Assembly: GCA_964035545.1 (NCBI GenBank)
Contig: CAXIUT010000229.1
Coordinates: 1 to 47,500 of the forward strand
Source: Bugula neritina
Lineage: Eukaryota; Bryozoa; Gymnolaemata; Cheilostomatida; Bugulidae
Reading direction: 5' to 3'
Length of the DNA: 47,500 nucleotides
Position 1 is the stretch's first letter; every line of letters starts with the position of its first letter. The position numbers and the translations under genes were made by a program. Below the pieces are notes generated by a model, which worked only from the letters and a program-made list of their open reading frames with translations, was not told the origin of the DNA and did not search any database. Positions 44,795 to 47,500 of the stretch are shown here, piece by piece.

Positions 44795-44963
44795 TAAAAA
44801 ACATTTTATTGCAATAAATGCTATAAATAATAGTTTTATCTCGTAAAACACTAGTGATCAGAGTGAATAATAGACAATAAATTAATTTAGTTATTGGATC
44901 TAATTAATATAAATAATATATTCTTTTGATTTATTTATCACAATAAAATCTTCTTTTATATCC

Positions 44964-45506
44964 ATGTACTTCAATAAAAAATCAAACGATCTATCCTAGG
45001 CAACTCTTCCTTCTCGTTCAAAACACTTCAAAAGACTAAATAGCTTCTGTTCGAGTAGTGTCGATCAAAATCGCTCAAAAAGGTTTCAAACGATAGAGAA
45101 AAGAATGAGCAATTGAACCAACAGCTAGAAGTATCGATCAAAATGCCAATAAAAACTCAAACTTAAAGCATGAAGATAACTAAAAACAATGGAAATATTC
45201 AATAAGGAGTGCATAGACCTTACCCAGGGTCAATGAAGATGGTTGTTCCTAGCAAGAAATAGCCACAATTAGAATCTTTGTAGTTGTGGAATCGATCATC
45301 ATAGTTAGGTGGGTGAAAGTGGGACAGATAGAATTGAAAAACATGATCATTAGAAGTTGAAGATTTATATTAATTAGGAAAGAAGTAGACGAAAACAACT
45401 CGAAGAAGAGGCTAGATTGAACAAACAAGAAATAAAAGATTAGAAAAAAGAGTTTAAAAGCATATTTATCAATAAAATCAGTTAAAATAGGAGAATTAGA
45501 CAATGA
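44964..45506 (+). CDS. Coiled-coil protein A, unknown
   Basis: Proposed join(44964..45059,45083..45282,45305..45506), 165 residues. The first exon is Ser/Lys-rich (MYFNKKSNDLSEATLPSRSK). After a 23-nt intron the frame continues through EKNEQLNQQLEVSIKMPIKT, and after a 22-nt intron into a helical KQLEEEARLNKQEIKDEKKE. These introns are longer than the usual 20 nt and were chosen only because they join protein-like frames, so the structure is tentative. The TGA at 45504 overlaps the ATG of the next frame (ATGA), which may mean that A and B are one gene whose link I missed. Confidence 0.45.
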
Positions 45507-45966
45507 AAAAACATATTGATCTTTTGGAAGCGGATCTTTTCAACAAATAAAATACATAGCTACAGAGTTATAGGTTGGTGCAAAGCGAAAGGGAAGTTGT
45601 TAGGTTGAAAGAAGAACTATAGAAAAATAGAACAGCCAGAGAAGAGGAGTTGGTCAAAGAGGTGCATGCTCTGATATAGTAAAAATACAAGTTGCAGAAA
45701 CAAACTGATGCAGTTAGTCTTACAAAAACAATACTATCCAAACAACTAGAATAGGCATATGACTAAATAGATGAACTAAGAGTATCAATCCAACAAAGAG
45801 TACAGGGTCTTCAGCCTATATCTAACTCAGATAACGTTTTAAGATTCTTTTCGCTGAGACAAAGGAATTGCGATAATAGGTGAGAGTACTAGAAAAGATA
45901 CAGGGTGAGAGTCTCTTGTCTCAAACTCTGCTGTCTGTTTCTTAGTCAAGTTTAATAGTATAGTGA
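45503..45966 (+). CDS. Coiled-coil protein B, unknown
   Basis: Starts MKKHIDLLEADLFNKENTEL and is helical throughout (EREVVRLKEELEKNRTAREE, LSKQLEEAYDEIDELRVSIQ). A 23-nt intron (45836-45858) or a different short intron nearby is needed to reach the final exon (TKELREEVRVLEKIQGESLL) and TGA at 45964, giving about 146 residues. Probably part of a structural coiled-coil protein together with frame A. Confidence 0.45.
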
Positions 45967-46001
45967 TTTAAGAGTATTGATACATATGACAAGTATATAT
46001 A

Positions 46002-46569
46002 TCACTGATTGACAGGCAGGCTGCAGATGGGACATTGGTTTTTGATGTAAAGCCAATCCCACAGACACTATTCATGGAAAGAAGTGCTTGCATTTGAGGA
46101 TCATACAGTCATCATGGTTGGTTTCTTACAGACAAATGCGGCATTGGTTGTTGGAATCTGTTCTGATTTTCATCTTCTAGGCGAAGTAGATCAGCAAAAG
46201 AGTTGAAAAGATCTTAGCTAGGGTCTACTAGACCATGTTGATTCTTCTGAGTAAAGAGTAGCTGATTCCAATCATGATGAAGTTGAAGGCACTCAGGTAG
46301 AAAACAAAGGAGTAGAAAAAGATTGATTTGTAGGTCCTGTCTTTGATTAGTTGGACGACTGAAACAACTGAAAGTGTGAGGATGGTGATGAGTATGAGGA
46401 TGAGGATGTAAGTTTGGTTGTCGATATCGAATGTGATTCCGAGAGCTGCGTCGAAGAGAGAGGAGGAGATGATGCAGAGGGGAGATAATACGATATAGAT
46501 GGGGATGGCAAGTAGGTAGGGAGCATTTATGAGTAGTTATATGAAAGATGTGGTCGATGCTACCACCAT
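46002..46569 (-). CDS. Four-pass membrane RING finger protein with a +1 frame break
   Basis: About 188 residues if one extra base is skipped. Four hydrophobic segments come first (LLAIPIYIVLSPLCIISSSL, YILILILITILTLSVVSVV, IFFYSFVFYLSAFNFIMIGI and ILSTLLLIYF-like), then a RING-H2 domain: CRICLEETNHDDCMILKCKH, FFHEEC and CPIC near the C-terminus, ending VNQ at TGA 46002. Between KH-F-F and H-E-E-C the sequence reads TTTCCATG where TTTCATG is expected, so the zinc ligands before and after lie in different frames. No short GT-AG intron repairs it. The type resembles ER membrane E3 ubiquitin ligases. Confidence 0.7.
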
Positions 46570-46725
46570 TTTAATTATTATTTGGACATCAAAAACAGTT
46601 TCATAGCATAATTATTGCAAATTAGTAACATCCTTTTTATCGATTGTTTTAGATATTTTATCGATATAATGCAGTTAAATCAAACTAAAATAGAGTTAAT
46701 TTAAATAAATAAAATATACCAATAA

Positions 46726-47500
46726 ATGTCAGAGCCAATTCGATAGAAATTACCACAACCAATAAAAAAACCTAATATCGACCATTTCAAAATAAACCCT
46801 CTCTTCAAGACAACCTCTCCTTTCGACAACCTCTCCGCACCAACCAATACCTACCACTCACTGGATACTCGTTCTAATAGATAGCATCACCATTGCTAAT
46901 CCAAGCGGAAGTAATCAATTGAACTGTGGATAAGCAAGTGTTAGTATTTGCGTCGAGACAACTAGTTGTTGCAGAATCAGATAGTATACTTGAATGAACA
47001 TATTACTCAGTTGACAAAAACTAAGAAATAGCAGTAAAGCATCTTTTTGGAACATATGAAAAGTATATCTAAACAATTTATGCAGCTCATAGTCAATTGC
47101 CAGTCAGACAATCTTTGCTTCTCTTTACAGCCAAGAACAAAAAGTGACTAGAATAGATAAAGAGCTCTAAAGAGTAAGATAGAAAATGGATAAATCTGTC
47201 ACAACTGTCAGAAAGAACAGATGTTCCTAGTATATTAAAGATTGTTAGTTTTAAGATCTTTTCCAAACTAAAATAACTAATACCAAACTTATCAGTAGAA
47301 TAAGAGTGTTAGAGGAGGAATTGAAACAAATAACGAGTAAACATCTTAAAAACTACTAGTGGAATGCTCACAACCTGCCAACTCTTGAAGACTTTGAGGA
47401 GAAGTTGATAGAACAGATACTTCCTCCTTTGGGTCGATCAGAAATATATCAACTAGAGAAATCTGATATATTTCAAACTTTAGGCAAATCTGGGTGTTAA
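46726..47500 (+). CDS. Coiled-coil protein, incomplete at window end
   Basis: ATG 46726; a short intron at 47230-47248 (19 nt) joins the frame, which is still open at base 47500. The first 65 residues are Pro/Asn/Ser-rich and disordered. Then come helical coiled coil (KESIELWISKCEYLRRDNEL, LNEHITQLTKTKKEQE), a CHNC motif, and a C-terminal helical region (RIRVLEEELKQITSKHLKNY then NLPTLEDFEEKLIEQILPPL). No family recognised. At least 250 residues. Confidence 0.6.

Noticed and set aside
490-47500. TAA/TAG as glutamine, as in Tetrahymena and Paramecium
   Set aside because: Conserved Glu positions, including a zinc ligand and an EF-hand loop residue, fall on TAA/TAG, whereas conserved Gln positions use CAA/CAG.
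1-47500. tRNA, rRNA, CRISPR arrays, riboswitches or insertion sequences
   Set aside because: I looked for cloverleaf B-box-like sequence, rRNA cores, regularly spaced repeats and transposase motifs and saw none that I could support.

Overview
The window is AT-rich, gene-dense nuclear DNA from a ciliate, most likely a peritrich (Vorticella/Carchesium/Campanella group). It starts with a C4A2 telomere. Read with the standard code every gene is broken; read with TGA as the only stop and TAA/TAG as glutamate (the peritrich code, NCBI table 30) about 40 long genes appear. Glutamate rather than glutamine is indicated because TAA/TAG fall at invariant Glu positions: the third zinc ligand of insulysin, position 12 of a centrin EF-hand loop, and the conserved Glu of MOT1 and PPP2R3C motifs. 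Almost every intron I could place by homology is exactly 20 nt (GTA...TAG).

Layout. 1-443: telomere and a 25-bp subtelomeric satellite. 490-12266: membrane protein with Cys pairs, coiled-coil proteins, beta-lactamase-like protein, RING protein, Rho GTPase, a fragment of an RNA polymerase second-largest subunit, PXMP4, CFAP157 and insulysin. 12374-12439: first interstitial GGGGTT tract. 12440-36411: a gene cut off at the tract, GT32 glycosyltransferase, MOT1/BTAF1, AP endonuclease, a Glu-rich repeat protein, HMG-box-like protein, syntaxin-like SNARE, mitochondrial uL4, centrin, Ku80, PPP2R3C/TON2, a chromodomain protein and several unknowns. 36510-36584: second GGGGTT tract, followed by a 1,966-codon Cys-rich multi-pass receptor-like gene. 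42589-42667: third GGGGTT tract with a TTTA microsatellite. 42938-47500: membrane-anchored E2-type acyltransferase, DECR2 ending in SKL, coiled-coil genes and a membrane RING protein.

Genes are packed very tightly (convergent ends 10-34 nt apart, one pair overlapping by 11 nt; divergent starts 50-125 nt apart) and no operon logic is expected. Recurring themes are cilia/basal bodies (CFAP157, centrin, PPP2R3C), peroxisomes (PXMP4, DECR2), and chromatin/DNA repair (MOT1, chromodomain, HMG-box, Ku80, AP endonuclease), the last group being relevant to ciliate programmed genome rearrangement. The oddest structural feature is the three telomere-length GGGGTT tracts, all in the orientation of a right-hand chromosome end, each 100-210 bp upstream of the start codon of a leftward gene. 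At least one interrupts the gene on its right. They may be alternative chromosome ends, fusion scars, or assembly joins.
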